DNA of 64,000 nt from Stutzerimonas xanthomarina DSM 18231 (lineage in GTDB: Bacteria; Pseudomonadota; Gammaproteobacteria; Pseudomonadales; Pseudomonadaceae), in the NCBI RefSeq assembly GCF_900129835.1, contig NZ_FQXA01000001.1, positions 682,001 to 746,000 of the forward strand, in the 5' to 3' direction. The stretch's first letter is position 1, and each line of letters begins with the position of its first letter. Positions 45,727-55,088 of this stretch are shown here, one piece after another. Below the pieces are notes generated by a model that saw only the letters and a list, made by a program, of their open reading frames with translations, was not told where the DNA came from and made no database searches. A program made the position numbers and the translations under genes.

Positions 45727-46176
45727 ATGCCGTACTGGCTGATGAAGTCCGAGCCGGACGAATTTTCCATCCAAGATTTGGAAAGACTCGGCAGGAGTCG
45801 CTGGGATGGTGTGCGTAGTTACCAGGCGCGGAACTTCATGCGACAGATGGCCGACGGGGATGGCTTCTTCTTCTACCATTCCAGCTGCGCCACGCCCGGC
45901 ATTGCAGGAATCGGCCGCATCGCAAGCACTGCCTACCCGGACCCGACTGCAACGGACCCCGACAGCCCCTATTTCGATCCCCGGACCAACGGCGTGACCA
46001 ATCCTTGGAGTGCGGTCGATGTCGACTTCGTCGAGAGCCTGCGATCCGTCATCGCGCTGCCTCGATTGAAAGCAGAACCGGCGCTCGTGCAGATGCCCCT
46101 GGTGCAGAAGGGCAGCCGGCTCTCGGTGATGCCCGTCAGCGAAGACGAATGGCACGCGATACTGGCCATGCGCTGA
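45727..46176 (+). CDS. EVE domain-containing protein
   Basis: 149 aa, a single EVE domain: YWLMKSEPDEFSIQDL, WDGVRSYQARNFMRQM, GDGFFFYHSSC and the closing LSVMPVSEDEWHAIL. EVE is a PUA-like fold that can bind modified bases in DNA or RNA; stand-alone copies are common in proteobacteria. No ligand can be assigned. It has no restriction or toxin partner here. Confidence 0.92.
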   Translation: MPYWLMKSEPDEFSIQDLERLGRSRWDGVRSYQARNFMRQMADGDGFFFYHSSCATPGIAGIGRIASTAYPDPTATDPDSPYFDPRTNGVTNPWSAVDVDFVESLRSVIALPRLKAEPALVQMPLVQKGSRLSVMPVSEDEWHAILAMR

Positions 46177-46202
46177 GTCAACCTTGCGCTAGCCGAAGCA
46201 GC

Positions 46203-46607
46203 TCATTGCACGATCAGGTTGTTGAACAGCAGATCGTCCACCAGAGGCTGGCCTTCTTCTTGGGAGAGAACGACCTGCACCTGCTTGAGCGCCTCCTGCC
46301 GCAGCGCCTCCTTGGCTTCGACTGTGCCGATGCTGGCATCGGTCTGCTGTGAAAAAAGCGTCACCAGCTGGTTGCGAATCAACGGTTCGTGATGCTTGAC
46401 CTTCGCCTCCGCCTCAGCCCCACTGACACGCAGAGCGATGTCGGCCTTGTAATACTTCAGCCGGCCTTCCGAACCGTAATTACCCACCAGCGCAGGCACC
46501 AGGGCGTAATAGATGGTTTTCTTAGCAGCAGCTTCGGATTCAGACGTTTCGGCAACAACCGGCAGCGCTATAACCAGAACGAACAACAGACAGAAAATAC
46601 GTTTCAC
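46203..46607 (-). CDS. FliL-like membrane-anchored protein
   Basis: 134 aa. GTG 46607 (GGAG 7 nt upstream) starts VKRIFCLLFVLVIALPVVAE, a signal or anchor helix. The rest, with YYALVPALVGNYGSEGRLKYYKADIALRV, HHEPLIRNQLVTLFSQQ and REEALKQVQ-like residues (RQEALKQVQVVL), fits the FliL domain, which stabilises flagellar stators. No flagellar gene is nearby, so it is a non-flagellar or orphan paralogue. An open frame upstream to 46685 has no support. Confidence 0.75.
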   Translation of the reverse strand: MKRIFCLLFVLVIALPVVAETSESEAAAKKTIYYALVPALVGNYGSEGRLKYYKADIALRVSGAEAEAKVKHHEPLIRNQLVTLFSQQTDASIGTVEAKEALRQEALKQVQVVLSQEEGQPLVDDLLFNNLIVQ

Positions 46608-46783
46608 AAGACAGCTCCGGACATTGCGACCTTCAGCATAACCAGTGTCGGGCACGGACCCAAGCCCGGCCTTATGGCCTGCCATCAGGGCGGACCATGC
46701 TTGTTGCGCCCGACGGGCAGGCTCCTAGACTGACCGAACGCAATAGCGGCCTTGGCCCCATTTCCAACAATAAAGGTAACCCG

Positions 46784-47761
46784 ATGAAAGCTGTCCTGTG
46801 CAAAGCATTCGGCCCGGCCGAAAATCTCGTCATCGAAGAAGTCGACAGCCCGCAGATCAAGAAGAGCGAAGTGCTGCTCGACGTGCATGCAGCCGGTGTC
46901 AACTTTCCAGATACGTTGATGATCGAAGGGAAATACCAGTTCAAACCACCCTTTCCGTTCTCCCCCGGTGGTGAAGCGGCAGGCGTCGTTGCCGCAGTTG
47001 GCGAAAAGGTTACCCATCTGAAAGTCGGTGACAGGGTGATGGGGCTGACCGGCTGGGGCAGCTTTGCCGAACAAGTTGCAGTACCTGGGGACAGCGTTCT
47101 GCCGATTCCACCAACGATGGATTTCGATACGGCTGCGGCGTTCAGCATGACCTACGGCACTTCGATGCACGCATTGAAACAGCGCGCCAACCTGCAGCCC
47201 GGTGAGACCTTACTGGTGCTTGGCGCCTCCGGCGGCGTTGGTCTGGCCGCCGTGGAGATTGGCAAAGCCATGGGTGCGAAGGTGATCGCCGCAGCCTCTA
47301 CCGCTGAAAAGCTTGAGGTTGCCAAACAGGCCGGCGCCGATGAGCTGATCAATTACACCGAGACCAGCCTCAAGGAGCGCTTGAAGGAACTCACTGCGGG
47401 CCAGGGCGTGGATGTGATTTACGATCCGGTAGGCGGCCAGCTGTTCGAAGAAGCATTTCGTAGCATCGCCTGGAACGGCCGCATGCTAGTGGTCGGCTTC
47501 GCCGCTGGAGAGATCCCATCGCTGCCAGCCAACCTACCGCTGCTCAAGGGCGCGTCACTGATCGGAGTTTTCTGGGGTAGCTTCGCGCGGCGCCAACCGC
47601 ATGACAACGCCGCCAACTTTAAGCAGCTGTTCGAGTTGCACGCCGAGGGCAAGCTCAAACCTCTGGTGTCGCAGACCTTCGCGCTTGAAAAGGCCGCTGA
47701 CGCGATCACTACGCTGGCGCAGCGCAGGGCGGTCGGCAAGTTGGTCGTAAAGGTACGCTAA
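46784..47761 (+). CDS. NADPH:quinone oxidoreductase family protein
   Basis: 325 aa medium-chain dehydrogenase/reductase without the catalytic zinc ligands. GroES-like N-terminal part with AAGVNFPDTLMIEGKYQ and PFSPGGEAAGVV; nucleotide-binding motif LGASGGVGLAAVEIGK; then YDPVGGQLFEEAFR. It likely reduces quinones or enones with NADPH. The frame opens at 46697; ATG 46784 with AAAGGT upstream is the real start. Confidence 0.87.
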   Translation: MKAVLCKAFGPAENLVIEEVDSPQIKKSEVLLDVHAAGVNFPDTLMIEGKYQFKPPFPFSPGGEAAGVVAAVGEKVTHLKVGDRVMGLTGWGSFAEQVAVPGDSVLPIPPTMDFDTAAAFSMTYGTSMHALKQRANLQPGETLLVLGASGGVGLAAVEIGKAMGAKVIAAASTAEKLEVAKQAGADELINYTETSLKERLKELTAGQGVDVIYDPVGGQLFEEAFRSIAWNGRMLVVGFAAGEIPSLPANLPLLKGASLIGVFWGSFARRQPHDNAANFKQLFELHAEGKLKPLVSQTFALEKAADAITTLAQRRAVGKLVVKVR

Positions 47762-47773
47762 GCGCGGTCGAGA

Positions 47774-47806
47774 CTACCCGCGGGACGCGAGGGCGCCCCG
47801 CGGTAG
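47774..47806. terminator. Hairpin between convergent oxidoreductase and secB
   Basis: CTACCCGCGGG (47774-47784) pairs with CCCGCGGTAG (47797-47806) apart from one bulged C. No long T run. Probably a shared terminator. Confidence 0.5.
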
Positions 47807-47824
47807 GGTGAAACAAGGGATCGA

Positions 47825-48319
47825 TCAGTGGGCAGTGGCCGGCGTTTCGCCGCCCTGCTGCATGCGCGCCATTTCCTGAGCGTAGAGCGCATCGAAGTTC
47901 ACTGGCGCCAGCATCAACGCCGGGAAGGAACCGCGCGTGACCAGGCTGTCGAGCGCTTCCCGTGCATAGGGGAACAGAATATTCGGGCAGAACGCGCCAA
48001 GCGTGTGGCTCATGGCCTGTGCTTCAAGACCCTTGATCAAGAAGATACCGGCCTGCTGCACTTCAGCAATGAACGCCACTTCTTCACCGGTCTTGACCGT
48101 TACGGATAGCGTCAGCACCACCTCGTGGAAATCACCTTCCAGCGACTTCTGCTTGGTGTTCAGATCCAATGCAACGCTCGGATTCCACTCCTGGCGGAAG
48201 ATTTCCGGACTCTTTGGGGCTTCGAAAGAGAGGTCGCGGACATAGATCCGCTGCAGGGAAAACTGCGCGCCCTGCTCTTCCTGACCCGCGGCGGCACCGT
48301 TGTTTGCTTGTTCAGTCAT
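47825..48319 (-). CDS. secB: Protein-export chaperone SecB
   Basis: 164 aa. [22 protein letters not shown] is the conserved N-terminal strand region, [17 protein letters not shown] and the [23 protein letters not shown] motif contact SecA and substrates. It keeps precursors unfolded for SecA. It follows grxC with an 87-bp gap, the usual gpmI-rhodanese-grxC-secB cluster. Confidence 0.96.
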   Translation of the reverse strand: MTEQANNGAAAGQEEQGAQFSLQRIYVRDLSFEAPKSPEIFRQEWNPSVALDLNTKQKSLEGDFHEVVLTLSVTVKTGEEVAFIAEVQQAGIFLIKGLEAQAMSHTLGAFCPNILFPYAREALDSLVTRGSFPALMLAPVNFDALYAQEMARMQQGGETPATAH

Positions 48320-48406
48320 GTGAAGCCTTCTTGTTGTGCATGTCGTGTTTGAATCGTCCTGCAGGTAGCTGCGTTTGCCGACTGCCTACAGTCCTAATTG
48401 GTCGAG

Positions 48407-48661
48407 TCACGCCTTGAGCATCGCATCCAGGCGGCCAGCCCGCTCCAATGCGTGCAGCTCGTCGCAGCCACCGACGTGTTCATCACCGATCCATATCTGC
48501 GGCACCGAGGTCCTGCCGGCCTTCGCCGCCATCTCAGAGCGCAAGGCAGGCTTACCGTCGACGGGGATTTCCTCGTAGCTGACGCCCTTGCGATCAAGCA
48601 GGCTCTTGGCTCTGATACAGAACGGGCACCAGGCGGTGGTGTACATGACGACTTTGGACAT
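48407..48661 (-). CDS. grxC: Glutaredoxin 3
   Basis: 84 aa, whole-protein glutaredoxin with active site TAWCPFCIRA (CPFC), TSVPQIWIGDEHVGGCDEL glutathione-binding region. It reduces disulfides using glutathione. It lies 2 nt after the rhodanese-fold gene and is co-transcribed with it. Confidence 0.95.
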   Translation of the reverse strand: MSKVVMYTTAWCPFCIRAKSLLDRKGVSYEEIPVDGKPALRSEMAAKAGRTSVPQIWIGDEHVGGCDELHALERAGRLDAMLKA

Positions 48662-48663
48662 AG

Positions 48664-49077
48664 TTATTTGACCACTGGCAGATTTTCGCCGCGCCAGCTG
48701 GAAATCCCTCCGGACAGCTTCGCGGCAGTGAAGCCCGCCTTCTGCAGCTCACGGCAGGCCGTTCCGGCGTGCTGGCCCATGGCATCGACGACTACTAATG
48801 TCTTGCCCTTGTGCTTTTCCAGCTCGCCCAGTCGGCTGACCAGCTTCTCGTGCGGAATGTTCAATGAATCGACAATATGGCCGGCGTCGAACTCCTTCTT
48901 TGCTCGCACGTCCAACACCACGCCTTCGTCGCGGTTGACCAGGCCGGTCAGTTCGCGGTTGCTCAGGCTCTTGCCACCCTTGAGCGACTCGGTGATGGCG
49001 AGGAGAACTAGCAACACCAGAAAGATGCTGACCAGAACATAGTGGTTAGAGACAAATTCAATCAGGTTAGCGACCAT
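48664..49077 (-). CDS. Membrane-anchored rhodanese-fold protein lacking the catalytic cysteine
   Basis: 137 aa. An N-terminal transmembrane helix (about residues 10-28) and a cytoplasmic rhodanese domain (about 40-135) with GVVLDVRAKKEFDAGHIVDSLNIPH. At the active-site loop, where E. coli YibN reads VVCKSGQTA, this protein has VVDAMGQHA, so the cysteine is replaced by aspartate. The only cysteine is in GTACREL further on. It is unlikely to be a sulfurtransferase and may serve as a binding module. Divergent from gpmI, with grxC and secB downstream. Confidence 0.88.
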   Translation of the reverse strand: MVANLIEFVSNHYVLVSIFLVLLVLLAITESLKGGKSLSNRELTGLVNRDEGVVLDVRAKKEFDAGHIVDSLNIPHEKLVSRLGELEKHKGKTLVVVDAMGQHAGTACRELQKAGFTAAKLSGGISSWRGENLPVVK

Positions 49078-49218
49078 CTAAAGGGTACCCGGAGGATAAA
49101 ATGCGGGCCAGTATACACAGCCCCCCCACCAGGCTGAACCCTGCGAATCGTGACGCCCAACCGGCCAACAATTAGACTGGCCGCCTTTTTTCGCGACCCC
49201 GTGCAAGGAGCCAGACAC

Positions 49219-50754
49219 ATGCCCGCCGCGCCCAAACCCCTGGTATTGATCATCCTCGATGGCTTCGGACACAGCGACAGTGCCGAATTCAATGCCATCC
49301 ACGCCGCCAACAAGCCCGTCTATGACCACCTGCTGTCCAGCCAACCGCACGGGCTGATTTCAGGTAGCGGCATGGATGTCGGTTTGCCGGACGGCCAGAT
49401 GGGCAACTCTGAAGTCGGCCACATGAATCTAGGCGCAGGTCGGGTGGTGTACCAAGACTTCACGCGGATCACCAAGTCGATCCGCGACGGCGACTTCTTC
49501 GAGAACCCGACCATCTGCACCGCCGTCGACAAGGCCGCGAGCGCAGGCAAGGCGGTACATATCCTCGGCCTGCTTTCCGATGGAGGCGTGCACAGCCACC
49601 AGGACCATCTGGTTGCCATGGCCGAGTTAGCCGCCAAGCGCGGCGCCGAAAAAATCTACCTGCACGCCTTTCTTGATGGCCGCGACACGCCGCCGAAGAG
49701 CGCACAGCATTCCATCGAACTGATGCAGGCCACCTTTACCCGCCTGGGCAAGGGGCGCGTTGCGAGTCTGATTGGCCGCTACTTCGCCATGGACCGTGAC
49801 AATCGCTGGGACCGGGTCGAACAGGCGTACAGCCTGATTGTTGACGGAAGAGCTGAGCACCACGCCGAGTATGCAGTCGACGGCTTGATCGCCGCCTACG
49901 AGCGTGGTGAGAGCGACGAGTTCGTCAAGGCCACCTCCATTGGCGAGCCGGTACGTGTCGAGGACGGCGATGCCGTGGTGTTCATGAACTTCCGCGCCGA
50001 CCGCGCACGTGAGTTGACGCGCTGCTTCGTCGAGCCTGGCTTCAGCGAATTCCAGCGCGCCCGTGTGCCAGCGCTGGCAGATTTCGTCATGCTGACCCAG
50101 TATGCCGCGAGCATCCCGGCGCCAAGCGCCTTTGCCCCGGAAGGCCTGACCAATGTGCTCGGTGAATACCTGGCCAATAACGGCAAGACCCAGCTACGTA
50201 TCGCCGAGACAGAGAAGTACGCCCACGTCACGTTCTTCTTTTCGGGCGGCCGCGAGGAACCCTTTGCCGGCGAAGAACGCATTCTGATTCCCTCTCCGCA
50301 GGTCGCAACCTACGACATGCAGCCAGAGATGAGCGCGCCAGAGGTGACTGATCGCATCGTCGATGCTATCGAAAACCAGCGTTACGACGTGATCATCGTC
50401 AACTACGCCAACGGCGACATGGTTGGCCACACCGGCGTGTTCGAGGCCGCGGTCAAGGCGGTGGAATGCCTGGACACGTGTGTCGGACGGATCGTTGAAG
50501 CGTTGGAAAAGGTCGGAGGCGAAGCGTTGATCACCGCCGATCACGGCAACGTCGAGCAGATGGAAGACGCCATGACGGGACAGGCACACACCGCTCATAC
50601 ATGCGAGCCGGTACCCTTCATCTATGTGGGCAAGCGCAACCTGACCATCCGCGAAGGCGGCGTGCTCGCTGATGTGGCGCCGACCATGCTGGCGCTTCTG
50701 GGCATGCCGGTACCCGCAGAGATGACCGGGCGCTCAATTGTCGAACTGAGCTGA
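49219..50754 (+). CDS. gpmI: 2,3-bisphosphoglycerate-independent phosphoglycerate mutase
   Basis: 511 aa manganese-dependent glycolytic enzyme. Alkaline-phosphatase fold with [10 protein letters not shown] (metal Asp), catalytic serine in [14 protein letters not shown], substrate residues in [12 protein letters not shown] and [14 protein letters not shown], and metal ligands in [12 protein letters not shown] and [17 protein letters not shown] (49205-49210) fixes ATG 49219; the frame is open to 49150. Confidence 0.97.
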   Translation: MPAAPKPLVLIILDGFGHSDSAEFNAIHAANKPVYDHLLSSQPHGLISGSGMDVGLPDGQMGNSEVGHMNLGAGRVVYQDFTRITKSIRDGDFFENPTICTAVDKAASAGKAVHILGLLSDGGVHSHQDHLVAMAELAAKRGAEKIYLHAFLDGRDTPPKSAQHSIELMQATFTRLGKGRVASLIGRYFAMDRDNRWDRVEQAYSLIVDGRAEHHAEYAVDGLIAAYERGESDEFVKATSIGEPVRVEDGDAVVFMNFRADRARELTRCFVEPGFSEFQRARVPALADFVMLTQYAASIPAPSAFAPEGLTNVLGEYLANNGKTQLRIAETEKYAHVTFFFSGGREEPFAGEERILIPSPQVATYDMQPEMSAPEVTDRIVDAIENQRYDVIIVNYANGDMVGHTGVFEAAVKAVECLDTCVGRIVEALEKVGGEALITADHGNVEQMEDAMTGQAHTAHTCEPVPFIYVGKRNLTIREGGVLADVAPTMLALLGMPVPAEMTGRSIVELS

Positions 50755-50758
50755 AGGC

Positions 50759-50828
50759 GGAAGCTTGAAAGCTTGAAAGCCAGGCGGTTGCTGCCCGCTC
50801 TGGGCTTCAAGCTTCCAGCTTGTTTTTT
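50759..50828 (+). terminator. Terminator of gpmI containing AAGCTTGAA repeats
   Basis: GGAAGCTTGAAAGC (50759-50772), whose core AGCTTGAA is directly repeated at 50770-50777, pairs with GCTTCAAGCTTCC (50804-50816). TTTTTT follows at 50823-50828. Confidence 0.7.
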
Positions 50829-50871
50829 AGGCATACTACGGCAGTCGTTGAACTCACGGTTACGCCCTCTC

Positions 50872-52140
50872 ATGCCTCGTATTCTTTTCGCCCTAGCGCT
50901 TTTATGTCTGCTTGGCCCAGTCATGGCCGATGAGCGCGCGGATGCGCACAAGCAGATCGAAGCAGCGCGCCAGGACGTCGCCGAATTGCAGAAGCTGCTC
51001 AAGCAGATCGAGCGGGAGAAATCCACGGTCCAGAAGCAACTGCAAACTACCGAAAGCGAAATGGGCCAACTGGAGAAGCAGGTCGATTCCTTGCAACAGG
51101 AAATCGATCGCAGCGAGGCCGAGCTGGAACGACTGAATGACGAGAAAGCCACGCTCGAAGGCGCTCGCATCGAACAACAGCGCCTTATCGGCATTCAGGC
51201 GCGCGCGGCTTATCAGAGCGGCCGCCAGGAATACCTCAAGCTGCTGCTCAACCAGCAAAATCCGGAAAAATTCAGCCGCACCCTGACCTACTACGACTAT
51301 CTCAGCAAAGCCCGCTTCGAGCAGCTCGAAAGCTTCAATGAAACGCTGCGCCAGCTGGCCGGCGTAGAAGCGGGCATTGAAAAGCAGCAGGCAACGCTGG
51401 CCGAGCAGCAGGACGGCCTCAAACAACGGCGAGCGCAACTGGCCGAAGTCCGCGAGGAGCGGCAACTGGCACTGGCCAAGCTCGATAAAGACTTGTCCAG
51501 CCGCGACCAGAAGCTCAAAGCACGCAAGCAGGAGCAGGCGCAGCTGGAGCGGGTGCTCCAGACCATTGAAGAAACCCTTGCGCGCCAGGCCCGTGAAGCG
51601 GAACAAGCGCGCCAACGCGCACTGGCCCTGGCCCGCGAACGCGAGCAGGAACAGGCCCGTCAACAGCAGGCCGGCAGCCCGTCGTCAGCACCGTCGGGCC
51701 CGATTGTCTCGAGCGCGGGCGGCAATTTTGGCGGTCCTTTCGCCAAGGCCAAGGGCAAACTGCCTTGGCCGGTAGACGGACGATTGGTGGCACGTTACGG
51801 CACTCCGCGCGGTGGCGATGCTCGAACCAAGTGGGACGGTGTGCTGATCGGCGCCAACATTGGTACGCAAGTCCGGGCTGTGCATGGCGGCCGCGTAGTA
51901 TTTGCTGATTGGTTGCGTGGCGCCGGCCTGCTGGTGATTCTCGACCACGGCAACGGCTATCTCAGCCTCTATGGGCACAATCAGAGCCTGCTGCGTGATG
52001 CAGGTGACATCGTCAAAGCAGGCGACCCCATCGCCACCGTAGGAACCAGCGGCGGACAAGACGCCGCCGCACTGTATTTCGCCATTCGCCAACAGGGTCG
52101 CCCGAGCGATCCGGCACAATGGTGTCGTGCGCAGGGATAG
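50872..52140 (+). CDS. envC: Murein hydrolase activator EnvC
   Basis: 422 aa periplasmic protein. Signal peptide MPRILFALALLCLLGPVMA, long coiled coil (about residues 22-270, rich in Q, E and K) and a C-terminal LytM/M23 domain (about 305-420). The LytM zinc ligands are missing: the HxxxD motif is replaced by KWDGVLIGA and the HxH by AALYFAIR, as in EnvC, which activates amidases rather than cutting murein. The frame opens at 50773, but 50872 begins the signal. The first gene of envC-ctpA-deacetylase. Confidence 0.9.
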   Translation: MPRILFALALLCLLGPVMADERADAHKQIEAARQDVAELQKLLKQIEREKSTVQKQLQTTESEMGQLEKQVDSLQQEIDRSEAELERLNDEKATLEGARIEQQRLIGIQARAAYQSGRQEYLKLLLNQQNPEKFSRTLTYYDYLSKARFEQLESFNETLRQLAGVEAGIEKQQATLAEQQDGLKQRRAQLAEVREERQLALAKLDKDLSSRDQKLKARKQEQAQLERVLQTIEETLARQAREAEQARQRALALAREREQEQARQQQAGSPSSAPSGPIVSSAGGNFGGPFAKAKGKLPWPVDGRLVARYGTPRGGDARTKWDGVLIGANIGTQVRAVHGGRVVFADWLRGAGLLVILDHGNGYLSLYGHNQSLLRDAGDIVKAGDPIATVGTSGGQDAAALYFAIRQQGRPSDPAQWCRAQG

Positions 52141-52183
52141 GCCGATCAGGTCGTTAGCGCGCCCCTCATAATTGGAGTCAGAC

Positions 52184-53518
52184 ATGCTGCACCTGTGCCG
52201 TTTCGCCCAACCCTCCACCTTGGCCCTGACCATCATGCTGGGGATGTACGGTAGTGCCTGGGCGCAGCAATCGCCCGCCGAGATCGCGCCGGAACCGCTC
52301 CAGTTGAACGCCGCAACCCAAAAAGCCCCGCTGCCACTGGAAGAACTGAGGACCTTTGCCGAAGTGCTGGACCGGATCAAGGCCGCATATGTGGAGCCGG
52401 TCGACGACAAGACACTGCTGGAAAACGCCATCAAGGGCATGCTCAGCAATCTCGACCCCCATTCCGCCTACCTCGAGCCCGATGCCTTTGCCGAACTGCA
52501 GGAGAGCACCAGCGGTGAGTTCGGCGGCCTGGGAATCGAAGTCGGGATCGAAGATGGCTTCATCAAGGTGGTATCGCCAATCGACGATACCCCAGCATCC
52601 AAGGCCGGCATCGAGGCCGGCGATCTGATCGTCAAGATCGACGGCAAGCCGACCAAGGGCATGTCGATGATGGATGCGGTGAGCATGATGCGCGGCAAGC
52701 CAGGCAGCGACATCTCACTGTCACTGGTGCGCGAGGGCGGCAAGCCTTTCACGGTCAAGATCACCCGCGCGGTGATCAAGGTAAAGAGCGTCAAGAGTCA
52801 GCTGCTTGAACCCGGCTATGGCTACCTGCGCGTGACGCAGTTCCAGATCAATACCGGCGAGGAAGTCGGCAAGGCTCTGGCGAGCTTGCGCACGGAAAAT
52901 GGCAAGAAGCTCAACGGGCTGGTGCTTGACCTGCGCAACAACCCCGGTGGGGTGCTCCAGGCTGCGGTGGAAGTGTCCGACCATTTCCTGACAGACGGCT
53001 TGATCGTCTATACCAAAGGCCGTATCGCCAACTCCGAGCTGCGCTTCAACGCGGACGCGGCCGATGCCAGCGAAGGCGTTTCGCTGGTCGTGCTGATCAA
53101 TGGCGGCAGCGCCTCGGCGTCGGAAATCGTTGCCGGTGCCCTGCAGGACCAGAAGCGTGGCGTGGTCATGGGAACTGACAGCTTCGGCAAGGGCTCGGTG
53201 CAGACAGTACTTCCACTGAACAACGACCGTGCGCTGAAGCTCACCACCGCGCTCTATTACACGCCTAATGGACGCTCAATCCAGGCCCAGGGAATCGAGC
53301 CGGATATTCGCGTCACCCGCGCCAAACTGACGCGCGAGCAAGCTGCGGAGGGTATTCGCGAGGCCGACCTGGCCGGGCACCTTGGTAATGGCAACGGGGG
53401 CGAAGACCGCCCCACAACGGCGCCGATCGGTGAATCTCCACGCCCTCAGGACGAGGACTACCAACTCGGTCAGGCGTTCAATCTGCTCAAGGGGTTGAAC
53501 CTCACTCGCGGCCAGTAG
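52184..53518 (+). CDS. ctpA: Carboxy-terminal processing protease CtpA (S41 family)
   Basis: 444 aa periplasmic protease. Signal peptide ending near MYGSAWA, PDZ domain (about 90-185; GLGIEVGIEDGFIKVVSPIDDTPASKAGI), and the S41 catalytic domain with the Ser of NGGSASASEIVAGAL and the Lys of DSFGKGSVQTVLP. In P. aeruginosa CtpA degrades cell-wall hydrolases, which fits its place after envC. ATG 52184 with GGAG upstream is preferred to a TTG 12 nt earlier. Confidence 0.94.
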   Translation: MLHLCRFAQPSTLALTIMLGMYGSAWAQQSPAEIAPEPLQLNAATQKAPLPLEELRTFAEVLDRIKAAYVEPVDDKTLLENAIKGMLSNLDPHSAYLEPDAFAELQESTSGEFGGLGIEVGIEDGFIKVVSPIDDTPASKAGIEAGDLIVKIDGKPTKGMSMMDAVSMMRGKPGSDISLSLVREGGKPFTVKITRAVIKVKSVKSQLLEPGYGYLRVTQFQINTGEEVGKALASLRTENGKKLNGLVLDLRNNPGGVLQAAVEVSDHFLTDGLIVYTKGRIANSELRFNADAADASEGVSLVVLINGGSASASEIVAGALQDQKRGVVMGTDSFGKGSVQTVLPLNNDRALKLTTALYYTPNGRSIQAQGIEPDIRVTRAKLTREQAAEGIREADLAGHLGNGNGGEDRPTTAPIGESPRPQDEDYQLGQAFNLLKGLNLTRGQ

Positions 53519-53521
53519 CTG

Positions 53522-54334
53522 ATGCCCTGGGTTTTCGCTTTGCTGTTGGGGGCATTGGTTCCGCTGGCGGCCATTGGCGCAACGGATAGTGCTCCCCATC
53601 ACAACGGCAAAGCAGATCATCTGGCGTCCGTTTCACGAATGCCAAAGCTGGCGCTGGTGATAGATGACCTAGGCCAGAATGCCGCGCGGGATGCACGCGT
53701 TCTGGCTTTGCCTGGCCCGGTGGCCATGGCGATATTGCCGGACACCCGATATGCCACGGAGCTAGCCCAGCGAGCCAAGGCGGCGAATAAAACTGTCATG
53801 TTGCATCTGCCCATGGCACCCGCTGACGGGCCTTACGCCTGGAAACCGCAACTGCCTGCAGCGGAGCTTGACCGACGGCTGACCAACGCCTTGGCGAAAG
53901 TGCCGCATGCCAGCGGCGTTAACAATCACATGGGCAGCCAAATGACCGACCGTCAACAGCCCATGGCCGCACTCATGCGTGAGCTGCAACGGCGCCACCT
54001 GTTCTTTCTCGACAGCCGTACCAATGCAGCTACCGTTGCAGCCGCAAGCGCGCAACGCATCGGATTGGCGAGCCTGTCTCGCGATATCTTTCTCGACGAC
54101 GATCCCAGCCCCGAAGCCGTTGGCGCACAGTTTCGCGCCGCCGTACAACTGGCTCGAGAGCAAGGTTCAGTAGTCGTGATCGGTCATCCCCACCCGGCGA
54201 CGCTGGCCTTGCTGGAGCGCGAGCTGCCGAAGCTGAGTGCTCAGGGCATCGACTGGGTGGGCATCGGACAGATGATCGCCACGCGAGGCAACCGCGCCAT
54301 GGTCGCCCACGGCGCGAACGGCCTGTATCGATGA
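53522..54334 (+). CDS. Divergent polysaccharide deacetylase family protein
   Basis: 270 aa. Signal peptide MPWVFALLLGALVPLAAIGA. The domain from about residue 40 has PKLALVIDDLGQN, VMLHLPMAP, GVNNHMGSQMT, FLDSRTNA, FLDDD and VIGHPHPATL, the YibQ/DUF610 pattern related to NodB-type deacetylases, with the Asp and His residues for metal binding. It is thought to act on envelope polysaccharide; the substrate is unknown. Only 3 nt after ctpA, third gene of the envC operon. Confidence 0.9.
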   Translation: MPWVFALLLGALVPLAAIGATDSAPHHNGKADHLASVSRMPKLALVIDDLGQNAARDARVLALPGPVAMAILPDTRYATELAQRAKAANKTVMLHLPMAPADGPYAWKPQLPAAELDRRLTNALAKVPHASGVNNHMGSQMTDRQQPMAALMRELQRRHLFFLDSRTNAATVAAASAQRIGLASLSRDIFLDDDPSPEAVGAQFRAAVQLAREQGSVVVIGHPHPATLALLERELPKLSAQGIDWVGIGQMIATRGNRAMVAHGANGLYR

Positions 54335-54341
54335 GGCCTGG

Positions 54342-55088
54342 TCAGAGATAACGCCGCATGATGGCGTCAATCGCACCGTCGCGTTTCATCTCATTCAGCG
54401 CGCTCTGCAAGCGCGTAACCACTTCATCCGGCGTCTGCTTGCTCAACGCAAGGAACAGCTGCGCGTCGTTAAAGCGCAATACCGTAGTCAGACCGCTTAT
54501 CCCTTCCTGCTTGGCCAGATAGGGCCCGACTGGATCGGTTGTCGCCCACAGGTCAATCTGCCCCTTGAGCAGCTTGCCGATGTTTTCCTGGTCACGTAGT
54601 GAGTTGATCGGCTCGAAACCTTTGCTTTCCAAATGCTGGCTAACCGCGTCGTTCTTGTAGGCGCCGACCTGGTACTCCTTAGCCTGCTCAAGCGAACTCA
54701 GCCGCATCGGGCTGCCAGCCGGGGCCAGCAGCACCCATCCGGTACTGGCCAGCGGGCCGACCCATTTGAACAACGGCTCACGCTCGGGCGTGTAGGTGGT
54801 AGAGAACAGCCCCTGATCGGGGTGCTCCAAAACTTGATTGTAGATACGCTCCCAGGGGAAACGCAGCGTCAGGCTGTAATCGATCTCGGCACGCTTGAAC
54901 ATCTCGCGCACGATCTCGGCATTGATCCCTCTGATGTTGTGGTCTGCTGCGTAGTTCTTGCCGTCCGCCGCCATATTGAACGGCGGGAAATTCTCGGTCA
55001 GCAGCACCATTTTGTAGTCATCTGGGAGTGCTGCCCTGGCCGAGACGGCCATCAACAGCAACAGCCCGGCCACTAGAACTCGTCTCAT
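54342..55088 (-). CDS. ABC-type amino-acid-like solute-binding protein (SBP_bac_3)
   Basis: 248 aa. Signal peptide MRRVLVAGLLLLMAVSARA; family 3 binding-protein blocks LLTENFPPFNMAADG, INAEIVREMFKRAEIDYSL, RFPWERIY and the end EMKRDGAIDAIMRRYL. GGAGGG lies just before ATG 55088. No permease or ATPase lies beside it, so it may serve a distant transporter or a sensor. It converges on the deacetylase gene with a 7-nt gap. Confidence 0.87.
   Translation of the reverse strand: MRRVLVAGLLLLMAVSARAALPDDYKMVLLTENFPPFNMAADGKNYAADHNIRGINAEIVREMFKRAEIDYSLTLRFPWERIYNQVLEHPDQGLFSTTYTPEREPLFKWVGPLASTGWVLLAPAGSPMRLSSLEQAKEYQVGAYKNDAVSQHLESKGFEPINSLRDQENIGKLLKGQIDLWATTDPVGPYLAKQEGISGLTTVLRFNDAQLFLALSKQTPDEVVTRLQSALNEMKRDGAIDAIMRRYL

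Noticed and set aside
45727..46176. EVE-domain gene as part of a modification-dependent defence system
   Set aside because: It has no restriction, methylase or toxin partner nearby and is flanked by housekeeping genes.
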